Virus record (IMG/VR): IMGVR_UViG_3300042691_025598
Span: 1-51,489 of that record
Reading direction: 5' to 3' (one strand)
Origin: a virus
Length of the DNA: 51,489 nt
Below the pieces are notes generated by a model. It saw only the letters and a program-made list of their open reading frames with translations, had not been told where the DNA came from and did no database searches. Numbering within the stretch: position 1 is the first letter of the stretch; every line of letters starts with the position of its first letter. The translations under genes were made by a program, and so were the position numbers. Below, one piece after another: positions 18,544 through 27,892 of the stretch.

Positions 18544-19155
18544 ATGAAAAAAATTGAAATGATTGGTAAAGTTTTTGGAAAACTTAAAGTGGTTGAAGAA
18601 CTAAAAAAGAATAAAAATGGTCACATAAGATATGGATGTGAATGTGAATGTGGTAATATGACAGAAGTTTTTGGAACACATTTACGTAGTGGCGGTATAG
18701 TTTCTTGTGGTTGTAAGAATAAAATAAATAAAGACGGGGGGATAACCGGAAATTTATGGTATAATATAACTAAATATAAAACATCTAAAAGGTCAAATAG
18801 AAGAAATTTAGATTTTAATTTAACAAAGGAGTATCTTTACGACTTATATGTAAAACAAAATGGCAAATGTAACTTATCTGGAATTGATATCACATTACCT
18901 ATTAGTTGGAATGATAAAAGTTACACTGTATCATTAGATAGAATAGATAGTAAAAATGGTTATGTTATTGGGAATGTACAATGGGTGCATAAACATATAA
19001 ACGTGATGAAAAACACCTTTAATCAAGATATGTTTATTTTTCTATGTAATCAAGTAACTAAAAATAATGAATTAGTTGATTTTAATGTTAAAAAAATTGA
19101 CGATTTTAAATGGGGTTTAAATACAAAATATTATGAAAGTACAATGGGGAAATAA
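18544..19155 (+). CDS. HNH homing-type endonuclease with N-terminal zinc ribbon
   Basis: 203 residues. The N-terminal half has a CECECG ... CGC cysteine cluster (about 38-60), which looks like a small metal-binding DNA-contact module. The C-terminal half has an HNH-type core: KCNLSGIDI, SLDRIDSKNGYVIGNVQWVH and KHINVMKNTF, matching the 'sLDRid...gY...NvqwV...iN.mK' signature of phage HNH enzymes. It would nick or cut a specific DNA site and promote its own spread between related phages. It is a free-standing gene between two terminators, with its own promoter-like element and start-masking inverted repeat. No intron halves were found in the flanking genes, nrdJ being intact. Confidence 0.85.
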   Translation: MKKIEMIGKVFGKLKVVEELKKNKNGHIRYGCECECGNMTEVFGTHLRSGGIVSCGCKNKINKDGGITGNLWYNITKYKTSKRSNRRNLDFNLTKEYLYDLYVKQNGKCNLSGIDITLPISWNDKSYTVSLDRIDSKNGYVIGNVQWVHKHINVMKNTFNQDMFIFLCNQVTKNNELVDFNVKKIDDFKWGLNTKYYESTMGK

Positions 19156-19214
19156 TGTAACATTAACATATCAAGTGTTGTTGGCATTTTATAACTTAAG
19201 AAAAAATAATTAAA

Positions 19215-19445
19215 ATGAATGTAAACGCATCAAAAGATTGGATACAACAGTTATATGTTCAGGAGACAACTAAAAAATCTCCTGAACCTAACTTTTATAA
19301 GGACAAAAATGGAAATATGGTTATGACCGAATCGTTTCATATTAAAAGAGGAAGGTGTTGTGGGTCAAAATGTAGACATTGTCCTTATGAACCACTTTAT
19401 GAAAAAGGAACAACAAACTTAAAAGAATCACTGAGAAATCAGTGA
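19215..19445 (+). CDS. DUF5522-like small Cys protein
   Basis: 76 residues. The motif RGRCCGSKCRHCPYEP (residues about 46-61) matches the hallmark of the DUF5522 family as I recall it ('CCG..CRHCPY'), small proteins common in Bacteroidota and Proteobacteria and of unknown function; the four Cys suggest a metal site. The N-terminal part (MNVNASKDWIQQLYVQE) is helical. It lies 59 nt after the HNH gene and ends inside a terminator hairpin whose right arm contains the TGA stop. It may be host-derived or carried along with the HNH cassette. Confidence 0.7.
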   Translation: MNVNASKDWIQQLYVQETTKKSPEPNFYKDKNGNMVMTESFHIKRGRCCGSKCRHCPYEPLYEKGTTNLKESLRNQ

Positions 19446-19453
19446 TTTTTTTT
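19426..19453 (+). terminator. Terminator with GAAA tetraloop overlapping a stop codon
   Basis: Perfect 9-bp stem AATCACTGA (19426-19434) / TCAGTGATT (19439-19447), loop GAAA (a GNRA loop), then T through 19453. The TGA stop of the DUF5522-like gene (19443-19445) lies in the right arm, so the coding end and terminator have been merged. Confidence 0.88.
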
Positions 19454-19478
19454 ATTTATATAAAATATCACAACATTA

Positions 19479-19485
19479 TATTTAT
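19479..19485 (+). promoter_or_regulatory. Candidate late promoter TATTTAT before gp25
   Basis: TATTTAT five bases before the gp25-like ATG at 19491; a second copy lies at 19453-19459, directly after the terminator. If the nearer one is a -10 element, the transcript would be leaderless or nearly so; the farther one would leave a leader of about 25 nt. Confidence 0.4.
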
Positions 19486-19490
19486 TACAT

Positions 19491-19952
19491 ATGGCAAACG
19501 GAGTAACATATGGATTAAAATTTCCTTTTACACAATCATACGAAGGTAAGTATTTAGGTGCGACCGAAACAAGTGATGATGAGGTTAGATCTGATTTAAT
19601 TCATTTATTACTAACAAGAAAGGGAACAAGATACTTTCTTCCGGATTTTGGAACAAGACTATATGAATATATTTTTGAACCACTTGATGGTCCTACCTTT
19701 TCTGAAATTGAGAGTGAAATTAGAGATAGTGTTGGAAAATATCTTCCTGGAATTACCGTCACAAATATTACAATAACTGAAGCTACGAATGATATTGATA
19801 ACGCCGGAGCTACTTATATTAATTCAGAAGGACAAAGAGAATTTAGAGTTCCTGGATTAGCGCAAAAAGAATATACCGCAAAAGTAAAAATTGATTATAA
19901 GATTACAGCAAGTGCTTTTGAATCATCTGATTTTCTTATTATAAATATTTAA
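19491..19952 (+). CDS. 25: Baseplate wedge protein gp25-like
   Basis: 153 residues of the GPW/gp25 family. The family's central helix and loop are present: SDDEVRSDLIHLLLTRKGTR, then YFLPDFGTRLYEYIFEP and a second helix FSEIESEIRDSVGKYLPGI. This is the pattern '...I...L.T..Ger...pdfG..l...lFep'. In T4, gp25 joins the inner wedge to the sheath and helps trigger contraction. Immediate adjacency to the gp6-like gene is a conserved baseplate gene order and supports the call. The C-terminal 35 residues form a beta extension (AKVKIDYKITASAFESSDF) beyond the usual domain. Confidence 0.9.
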   Translation: MANGVTYGLKFPFTQSYEGKYLGATETSDDEVRSDLIHLLLTRKGTRYFLPDFGTRLYEYIFEPLDGPTFSEIESEIRDSVGKYLPGITVTNITITEATNDIDNAGATYINSEGQREFRVPGLAQKEYTAKVKIDYKITASAFESSDFLIINI

Positions 19953-19961
19953 TAAAAAGAT

Positions 19962-21800
19962 ATGGCAGAGAAAAAAATATCGTATACAACTAGAGATTTT
20001 CAGGCGGTAAGAACCGAACTTATAAATTTTACTAGACAATATTACCCAGAGTTAATCCAGAACTTTAACGATGCAGGAATTTTTTCTGTATTTGTTGATT
20101 TAAATGCTGCGGTAACCGACAACTTACATTTTCACATTGATAGAAGTTTACAAGAAACGGTATTACAATTTGCACAACAAAGATCTTCAATATATAATAT
20201 TGCAAGAACTTATGGGTTAAAGATACCAGGACAAAGACCATCTGTGTCACTTGTTGATTTTTCAATTATTGTTCCAGCATTTGGTGATAAAGAAGATTTA
20301 AGATATTGTGGTTTATTAAGAAGAGGCGCACAAGTTTTGGGTGCTGGACAACCATTTGAAACTGTTTACGATATTGATTTTTCATCTGCGGTAAATGCGG
20401 AAGGATTTCCAAATAGAATTAAAATACCAAACTTTGATTCTAGTGGTAGATTACTTAATTATACAATAACAAAAAGAGAAGTTGTTGTTAATGGTGTAAC
20501 AAAAGTATTCAAAAGAGTTATAACACCAAATGATGTTAAACCATTCTTTGAATTATTTTTACCAGAAAAAAATGTTTTGGGGATAACAAGTGTTTTAGTT
20601 AAAGAAGGAACCCAATATACAACGGTTCCACAACCACAAGAATTTTTAGGGTTTAATAATAGATGGTATGAAGTAAAAGCCCTTGCTGAAGATAGAGTTT
20701 TTATTGAGGACCCAACAAAAGTATCTGATAATCCCGGAATTAAAGTTGGGAGATATATCACAACATCAGATAAATTTATTTCTGAATTTACTTCACAAGG
20801 ATTTTTAAAAATGACTTTTGGTGGTGGTAACACATCAGCGGAGGATCAAGTGAGAGAATTTACAAGAAATGGGTTTGATTTAAATCTTGCAAAATATTCA
20901 AATAATATAGCACTTGGAAGTGCCCTTAAACCAAACACAACATTATTCATTCAATATAGAGTTGGTGGAGGACAAGGGTCAAATTTAGGGTCAAATGTTA
21001 TTAATCAAATTGGAACTGTTTCATTTGCGGTTAATGGTCCATCAGAGACAACAAATAGAACGACTATCAACTCACTTAAATGTAATAACGTTACAGCGGC
21101 AGTTGGCGGCGCTAACACACCAACAGTTGAAGAAGTTAGGAATATGGTTTCATTTAACTTTGCAGCACAGAACAGAGCTGTAACAATTAATGATTATGAA
21201 TCAATAATAAGAACAATGCCATCACAATTTGGTGCACCAGCAAAAGTAACAATTACTGAGGAGAATAACAAAATTAAAATAAAAATGTTGTCATACGATA
21301 ATGACGGTAAGTTAAGTGAAACAAACTCAAATACATTAAAACAAAATATTGCAAATTATTTATCAAATTACAGAATGATTAATGATTATATTTCTGTTGA
21401 AAATGCAAATGTTATTGACCTTGGGGTAACAGTTGATGTTATATTAGATGGGACTCAGAATCAAGGAGCGCTAGTTACAAAAATAATTGACATTATAACA
21501 CAATATTTTTCACCCGGAAATAGACAACTAGGACAAAATGTTAATGTGTCAGAAATAAGAAGATTAATACAACAAGAAGATGGTATTGTGAGTATATCTG
21601 ATATCTTATTCTTTAATAAAGTTGGGGGTCAATACTCGTCATCTCAAACATCACAAAAATATTCAGACCCTGAGACAAAACAAATTGAATTAATTGCCGA
21701 CACAATCTTTGCTGAACCAACACAAATGTATCAAATAAGATTCCCAAATAAGGATATTAATGTAAGAGTTCTGAATTTCGGTGGGACAACATTCTCTTGA
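19962..21800 (+). CDS. 6: Baseplate wedge protein gp6-like (baseplate J family)
   Basis: 612 residues, near T4 gp6 (660). The N-terminus (YTTRDFQAVRTELINFTRQY, then FNDAGIFSVFVDLNAAVTDNLHFHIDRSLQE) is the gp6/gpJ opening, in which a helix is followed by a dimer-forming region. The middle holds beta-rich segments. The late segment (VEEVRNMVSFNFAAQNRAVTINDYESII) and IDIITQYFSPGNRQLGQNV fit the baseplate-J C-terminal domain. Gp6 forms the ring of dimers that joins baseplate wedges around the hub. It starts 9 nt after gp25 and ends in TGA, one of few here. Confidence 0.88.
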   Translation: MAEKKISYTTRDFQAVRTELINFTRQYYPELIQNFNDAGIFSVFVDLNAAVTDNLHFHIDRSLQETVLQFAQQRSSIYNIARTYGLKIPGQRPSVSLVDFSIIVPAFGDKEDLRYCGLLRRGAQVLGAGQPFETVYDIDFSSAVNAEGFPNRIKIPNFDSSGRLLNYTITKREVVVNGVTKVFKRVITPNDVKPFFELFLPEKNVLGITSVLVKEGTQYTTVPQPQEFLGFNNRWYEVKALAEDRVFIEDPTKVSDNPGIKVGRYITTSDKFISEFTSQGFLKMTFGGGNTSAEDQVREFTRNGFDLNLAKYSNNIALGSALKPNTTLFIQYRVGGGQGSNLGSNVINQIGTVSFAVNGPSETTNRTTINSLKCNNVTAAVGGANTPTVEEVRNMVSFNFAAQNRAVTINDYESIIRTMPSQFGAPAKVTITEENNKIKIKMLSYDNDGKLSETNSNTLKQNIANYLSNYRMINDYISVENANVIDLGVTVDVILDGTQNQGALVTKIIDIITQYFSPGNRQLGQNVNVSEIRRLIQQEDGIVSISDILFFNKVGGQYSSSQTSQKYSDPETKQIELIADTIFAEPTQMYQIRFPNKDINVRVLNFGGTTFS

Positions 21801-21851
21801 CGATTTATTTTTTTTAAAAAGAGATTATTTTTTTGAAAATAGGAAATAAAC

Positions 21852-21858
21852 TATTTAT
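21852..21858 (+). promoter_or_regulatory. Candidate late promoter TATTTAT
   Basis: TATTTAT 14 nt before the ATG of the 2005-residue gene, in a 72-nt AT-rich gap with two long T runs but no stable hairpin. It would drive the four-gene structural unit 21873-31627. Confidence 0.42.
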
Positions 21859-21872
21859 CAAAAAAACATTTA

Positions 21873-24800
21873 ATGCCGAAATCACAAAGAATAAGAACCC
21901 AAGTTGGGGTTGACAAAGCCATTCAAGTCCAATTGGATCAGGACTTTGAAACACTCAACATTCTATCACTCAAAATTTTAAAAAGTGACATCTACAATAG
22001 ACAATGTTCTGACTACGGCGTTGTTGTTGGTAGAGTATTCGTGAATGGTGGTTTTGGGTTAGCAAACGCTAGGGTTTCAGTTTTCATTCCTATATCAAAT
22101 GAAGACTCATTAAATCCAATTATTACTGAGCTATATCCTTATACCTCACTTTCAGATTTGGATGCGGATGGTTATAGATATAACTTATTACCTAAAAACC
22201 CATCATATGACGGTCACGCAGCAACAGGAACATTTCCGGATAGAAGTGATGCTCTTCTTGATGAATCTTACATAGAAGTATACGACAAATATTATAAGTT
22301 TACAACTAGAACAAATGATAGTGGTGACTATATGATTTTTGGCGTCCCACTTGGAAGTCAAACTATTTTTATGGATGTTGATTTATCTGACATTGGTTGT
22401 TTCTCACTGGCACCACAAGATTTAATACAAGCAGGTCAAGCGGTTGAATCACAAGTAAACGGATCAAAATTTAAATCCTCAACAAATTTAAATGAATTAC
22501 CACAAGTAAAAACTTTAAATAAAATTATTGATATCTCACCACTTTGGGGTGAACCAGAAATTTGTCAATTAGGAATAACAAGAGCTGACTTTGATTTAAC
22601 AGCTGAGGCAAACATATCAATTGAACCAACCGCTGTTTTTATGGGGTCAATCATCTCAACAACAGATGATGACGCTTTAAGAGCAAGCTGTAGACCAAAA
22701 AATAACACCGGAAATCTTTGTGAATTAGTTTCTGGTCCTGGACAAATATTATCAATAAGACAAACGATAAATGTTGATGACGATGGATTACCAATACTTG
22801 AACAATTTAATTTAGATAACAACGGAAAAGTAATTGATGGGGATGGGGCTTATCTTGTTAATTTACCAATGAATTTAGATTATGTTTTTACAAATGAATT
22901 TGGTGAACAAACATTATCTACAGACCCAACAATTGGTATACCAACAAAAGCAAGATATAGATTTAAATTTAAATGGGAAAATGAGGGTGGACTTCAGAAT
23001 GAATTTTTAAGAGCTAATTTTCTTGTACCAAACATAAAGGAATTTGGGTGGGACACAGCAAATGTTTCATATAATAATGACCCACTTAAGATTGGGCAAT
23101 CACAAACTGTACCATTTATAATTCCAGCACAAGTAAACTCAACCTTTCAATCGGTACCAGGACCAGGATCACTTATAAATCCAGTTCTTACAAACGTTGA
23201 TTCATATCAAGTTTATGTATCATCAACCGGAACTCTATCTGGATTACAACCATATTATGGGAATCTATCAAATGGTATAACAGGTCTTACAACAACAAAT
23301 GGTATATTGATTCAATTTGTTCAAACAGACCCAACATTACCATCATCAGTATCATTTACAGGTGTTGGGGGGTGTCCAAACACAACCTTTTCAATTCTTG
23401 GAAATCAGATAAGTGATACAATCACTATTGGACCTAATGGTGGTGGTTTAGTTTTTGATGAGGTTATAAATGTTAGTTCATATAGTGTTGAAATAAATGG
23501 TATCCCATATTTTGGGGACACTCAAGTAATACCCACAAATCCTGGGGATATAGTTACAATTACTCCGGTTTTTACTGACCCATTAACTCAAGCAGAGGTA
23601 ATATATACATTATATTCTGAAAATTATTTTGACTTATTAAGGTCATATACTTTTAGTTTGGATTGGGATGACTATGTTGATCCACAATCTGCAATTGATT
23701 GTGAGGACACTTTCTATGAATTCCATTACAATAAAGTTTATACGACAGCCGCATTTATAGATAGGTATAAAAATGGTATTGGTAGGGCAAAACATTTAGG
23801 TATTAAAGAGATTGACAATAGAACTTGTAAATCAACAGTCAATACTTTTCCAGTAAATGATGTAATAAGAAACTTTGATTTTATATTTTTTATAACCAAC
23901 CTACTTTTTAATATATTACAATTTCCAATTCTTGTCTTATTATTTATTGCCCATTTAATTGCACTTATTTGGCCAATACTTAAATGGTTATTAATTGCAC
24001 TTGGATTATACTTTGTTGTCCAAGCAGGGTCTGCAGTATATGAAACAGCAACTGAAATTGCCGCAATTGTTAATGAAATTGCAGGTTTGTTTAGTTTTGG
24101 TGCTGGAGCTGTATTTAATTTGACAAACCTACTTGAAGCTTTAAGATTAGCTTTAAAGGTTGTTGTTTTAGTAATAAAAGCCATTTTTATTGTTGGTTTA
24201 TCATTAGCCTTTCTAGCATTAGCAATATTTGCGGCACTCAAAGTAAAAGGGTTCCCAAGAATAGGACTTCCAATGATAACTTATCCAGATTGTTCTACTT
24301 GTGATTGTGCTTGTGGTGAAGCACCAATGTCTGACGATTTTGATTCAGACTCAATTAATTCGGCAATTGAAGAAGAGGGTAGTGCAAACGCTGATGTTGA
24401 ATTGCCACAAGGAATCCCAAATCAAATATCAAAACAAACTTCAATTTTTGCACCAATAAATAACTTATCAACTTTTGTAAATCTTGAACACCCAAACATT
24501 AATCAACCATTAAATGATGATGATGAACCAGAACGTTGTTTTGGTAATTTTTGGTTTCCAGGTACCGATAACAATTGCGGTGCCGACGGAGACGGGACAC
24601 AATATAAATCATTTCTTAATCAAGCGTCAGAACAAAGAGTTAATGGTCAAATTGGTATTCCAGCCGGATTAGGATTTCTAAGGCTTTTAACTGGGAGTGA
24701 ATCTTTAGATCCTGCATCACCTCAAAATTATACAACCGGAATTCCTGGTTCTAGACGACTTCACGCACCACAACCATTTGTTTTTGCACCGCAAAGAAGA

Positions 24801-27800
24801 GCTAAAAATAATGATACCGCTGAAAGTTTCAGATTTTTAGCACACCCAACATCTGAAGCGTATTCTCAAAAATTAAATGAATTTAATTATAGGTCTAAAT
24901 TTTTTGATGGTGTTAATAAAATAAAAGTTAAATTTAATTATCCCACAAATACAGCTTCATCTCAAGAACATTACGATCAACCACTTGTTATTTTAGCAAA
25001 ACCGGGTACATTACAAAATTTAGGTATCGGTGAAATTTTTACCTTTCAAGACCCAAATCTTTCACAATGTAATCAAAACTTAACAGGTGCTACATTTTTT
25101 AGCGCAACAACAAATCAATTTAATAATAATAGTGTTACTGGTACTTCTTATTCGGCACTCACTAAAGTAGTTACATATGCAACATCGTATGGTGGAAATG
25201 GTTCGGTCCCTTATGTTATTACTGGAGATACTACGGAGAACTATTTAAAATACCCAGTAGACATTGAGTACTTCCAAGTTATAACAGGTTTTACCTATAA
25301 TGAATTTATCGCAAATACTGGGTACAATGGTAGTACACTTGGATTTTTTCCTCAAAAATATCTACACCATAAAGCTGGGTTTATATATGCAAATGGGTCA
25401 AATAGTTTCCCATATCTTTCTGATTTATACAACACAATCAAAACTTTCAAGGGAATTGAAAATACGACACATTTAGACCCATTGACACAACAAAAATCAA
25501 CTGTAATATTTCAGGCTGAAGGTTATCAAGAATATGAAATTATTGTAATTACAAGAGGTGTTGACCCACATTCACCAAAACAAAAAAATCGCTATGATTT
25601 ATCGGTAATATTTGGTCAAACAACAACAAATAACTCGGTGGTTATTGAAGGTGATTATTATCTCAATATACCAATACAAGGTCTAACAGGTGTTGGTAAT
25701 AGACCCACAACACACAACGTTATAAGTAATGATACGGCAACTGAGTTGTTCTTTGAACCATTTAATTTTAAACTTGGTGAATCATATACTATTGGGGGTG
25801 TTGATTACAATAAATTTACAACATTCCAGTCAAGATTACCACACTATTATTCATCAATTGATGAAGGGGTAGCACCTTTTAATAGTTACACACCAGACGC
25901 TGGATTTCCTACCGTAAACCAGGTAGGGTCACCAAATGGTGGTGGATACGACACAATAGGTTATGGTGGTCCTAACTGGCGAGGATTTTTATTACCAATT
26001 GACAACGGATTAACACCACCACCAATACTTGGGCAAAACAATAACACTAGTTTATATTATTTTGCTGGTGGGTCATTTACAATGTCAAATGTAGGTAATA
26101 GCTCTACTGTTATGTATGGTGACTTAGGACAAGATCAAGATAGAGAAAATGATTATTGGAAAAGTACAGCACCTAGACTGTTTTCTGTTTATTCACCAGC
26201 TTATTATAGATATTCAATACCTTCAGTAACCTTTAATGTTGACCAAACACCAGGACAACCGCAATATATGGTAATGAGAAGTGATAGAGTCCCAACCTCA
26301 ACTGGGGTTGAAGAAAATTATGGAACGACAAGTTATGGTTTACATCAAAACAATAATTTTAGGGTTTATAAAGCTGGGGTTGAATCTGGCGAAGTGTATG
26401 GTTTTGAACCAGACATTAATGGTGGTCAAGGTGTTTATGATGAAAGTGCATTAGTTCAGAGTTTAACCTCAACACTTAGTTGTGAAAATATGAAATCATT
26501 ACAATGTTATGTGGGAACAGGCGCAAGCATTGAAATTAACCCTAATTGCTCGGTACCAGATAATAGAGTGTACAGAGGTTGTTATTGTTTATTAAACTAT
26601 AAAGAATCGGATAATAAATTCTTTAAAAAATTGTACTTAATACAAGGAGCATTTAAAGATGATGCAAGATTATTCCTTGAGTGGAAAACAAGATTCCTAG
26701 TTACATTTGCTGCTTGTAAAGGAGTTTTTGCTCAGACGTTCCAAAACAATTGGATTAATGGTGTTCTATATATGTTCTCATTTAATAAATCAACATTTTA
26801 TGAATTAGATCAACCAGACGAACCAAGATATGTTTATTGTCAGGACACTATTATATTTAATGAAATTACTAACAGTTTCTTTTACAGAAGTTCACCTTGG
26901 AACAAAACAACAAACCAATTTGTTGGCTCTGCAAGTCCCACACCACCAAATGCTCCAGCTTATTTACTTAACGACTATCCAGGTTTAGGTTATAATACTA
27001 GAAGGATTCAGTTTCCTACAACAATTATGGACTTAGGGCCAAGAGAAAAATTTATTTCCCAAATTTGTAGTGATAGTGAATTTAATGGTTATTTAGTTGA
27101 TCAAATGAGAGCAACATCTTATAAGGATAATTCAGATTTAATACAAATGGGTTTCATTTCTAGACTATTAAATCAAACGTTCATACAACAATTACTTCCG
27201 GTTGGTGACCCAGCAGGAAATAGTAGTGAAGGTAAAGGTATCATACAATTTTTTAATAGTGAAAGAAAGGGTGATAGAATTGACGGTGATATCGCACAAG
27301 CTTTAGCCATAAATTCCGAATGGAAAGTTATACCATATTTAGGTGAGAATTATCCAGATAATGCATTATTCATTGGGGATTCAACAAGTCCAAGCAGACC
27401 ATTGTTCGGTATATTTTTCTCATCATCAACTGAGGATTATTCTTACAGAAGAAAATTAACACCTGGTTATGAATATTATAGTCTTAATTGTGGTGGGGTA
27501 TTTAATGATTTTGGCTACCCAAAAGATCAAGTTGTTCCACATTATAAGTGGAGGTTGGCACCACAAGGAGATCAAACTAATTTTATCTTTGGTACTGAAA
27601 ATAATAATTGGGACACACTTAGTGCTCCAGGGTTTTATAAGAATGAATATCAAAATTTAAATTTTGATGCACCAAATCAATATTTTACAACAACAACACC
27701 AAATAACCTTGGGTTTATAACAAACTTTGATTCAAATGGAGATCCAGAACCAACATATGCCGGAGTAACAAACGGACTTGAAGGTGAAAAAGTATTGGTG

Positions 27801-27890
27801 GGAGCACCATTCTACTTCTATTTTGGTTTAAATAATGGTTTTACAGCACTTGATAAGTTCATTAAATTATATATTGAAACAACAGACTAA
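21873..27890 (+). CDS. Giant virion protein with hydrophobic mid-segments
   Basis: 2005 residues. Residues about 50-180 resemble a carboxypeptidase-regulatory-like Ig fold: VVVGRVFVNGGFGLANARVSVFIP at one edge and TNDSGDYMIFGVPLGSQTI at the other. Residues about 668-794 hold several strongly hydrophobic stretches (for example LLFNILQFPILVLLFIAHLI, and a second set around AIFIVGLSLAFLALAIFAAL), enough for three or four membrane helices. A Cys cluster (YPDCSTCDCACGE) follows. The C-terminal 1100 residues are soluble-looking and unassigned. Its place after gp25-gp6 suggests a wedge or tail-tip protein; the hydrophobic part could enter the host membrane on contraction. No family was recognised beyond the Ig-like domain. 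Confidence 0.62.
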   Translation: MPKSQRIRTQVGVDKAIQVQLDQDFETLNILSLKILKSDIYNRQCSDYGVVVGRVFVNGGFGLANARVSVFIPISNEDSLNPIITELYPYTSLSDLDADGYRYNLLPKNPSYDGHAATGTFPDRSDALLDESYIEVYDKYYKFTTRTNDSGDYMIFGVPLGSQTIFMDVDLSDIGCFSLAPQDLIQAGQAVESQVNGSKFKSSTNLNELPQVKTLNKIIDISPLWGEPEICQLGITRADFDLTAEANISIEPTAVFMGSIISTTDDDALRASCRPKNNTGNLCELVSGPGQILSIRQTINVDDDGLPILEQFNLDNNGKVIDGDGAYLVNLPMNLDYVFTNEFGEQTLSTDPTIGIPTKARYRFKFKWENEGGLQNEFLRANFLVPNIKEFGWDTANVSYNNDPLKIGQSQTVPFIIPAQVNSTFQSVPGPGSLINPVLTNVDSYQVYVSSTGTLSGLQPYYGNLSNGITGLTTTNGILIQFVQTDPTLPSSVSFTGVGGCPNTTFSILGNQISDTITIGPNGGGLVFDEVINVSSYSVEINGIPYFGDTQVIPTNPGDIVTITPVFTDPLTQAEVIYTLYSENYFDLLRSYTFSLDWDDYVDPQSAIDCEDTFYEFHYNKVYTTAAFIDRYKNGIGRAKHLGIKEIDNRTCKSTVNTFPVNDVIRNFDFIFFITNLLFNILQFPILVLLFIAHLIALIWPILKWLLIALGLYFVVQAGSAVYETATEIAAIVNEIAGLFSFGAGAVFNLTNLLEALRLALKVVVLVIKAIFIVGLSLAFLALAIFAALKVKGFPRIGLPMITYPDCSTCDCACGEAPMSDDFDSDSINSAIEEEGSANADVELPQGIPNQISKQTSIFAPINNLSTFVNLEHPNINQPLNDDDEPERCFGNFWFPGTDNNCGADGDGTQYKSFLNQASEQRVNGQIGIPAGLGFLRLLTGSESLDPASPQNYTTGIPGSRRLHAPQPFVFAPQRRAKNNDTAESFRFLAHPTSEAYSQKLNEFNYRSKFFDGVNKIKVKFNYPTNTASSQEHYDQPLVILAKPGTLQNLGIGEIFTFQDPNLSQCNQNLTGATFFSATTNQFNNNSVTGTSYSALTKVVTYATSYGGNGSVPYVITGDTTENYLKYPVDIEYFQVITGFTYNEFIANTGYNGSTLGFFPQKYLHHKAGFIYANGSNSFPYLSDLYNTIKTFKGIENTTHLDPLTQQKSTVIFQAEGYQEYEIIVITRGVDPHSPKQKNRYDLSVIFGQTTTNNSVVIEGDYYLNIPIQGLTGVGNRPTTHNVISNDTATELFFEPFNFKLGESYTIGGVDYNKFTTFQSRLPHYYSSIDEGVAPFNSYTPDAGFPTVNQVGSPNGGGYDTIGYGGPNWRGFLLPIDNGLTPPPILGQNNNTSLYYFAGGSFTMSNVGNSSTVMYGDLGQDQDRENDYWKSTAPRLFSVYSPAYYRYSIPSVTFNVDQTPGQPQYMVMRSDRVPTSTGVEENYGTTSYGLHQNNNFRVYKAGVESGEVYGFEPDINGGQGVYDESALVQSLTSTLSCENMKSLQCYVGTGASIEINPNCSVPDNRVYRGCYCLLNYKESDNKFFKKLYLIQGAFKDDARLFLEWKTRFLVTFAACKGVFAQTFQNNWINGVLYMFSFNKSTFYELDQPDEPRYVYCQDTIIFNEITNSFFYRSSPWNKTTNQFVGSASPTPPNAPAYLLNDYPGLGYNTRRIQFPTTIMDLGPREKFISQICSDSEFNGYLVDQMRATSYKDNSDLIQMGFISRLLNQTFIQQLLPVGDPAGNSSEGKGIIQFFNSERKGDRIDGDIAQALAINSEWKVIPYLGENYPDNALFIGDSTSPSRPLFGIFFSSSTEDYSYRRKLTPGYEYYSLNCGGVFNDFGYPKDQVVPHYKWRLAPQGDQTNFIFGTENNNWDTLSAPGFYKNEYQNLNFDAPNQYFTTTTPNNLGFITNFDSNGDPEPTYAGVTNGLEGEKVLVGAPFYFYFGLNNGFTALDKFIKLYIETTD

Positions 27891-27892
27891 AA

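Noticed and set aside
18456-19215. HNH cassette as a group I intron in nrdJ
   Set aside because: nrdJ is complete with its C-terminal C-x4-C pair, a strong terminator follows it, and no second exon is present.
23738-24241. 167-residue antisense open frame over the hydrophobic segment
   Set aside because: It is a by-product of the Leu/Ile-rich plus-strand codons and has no plausible start context.
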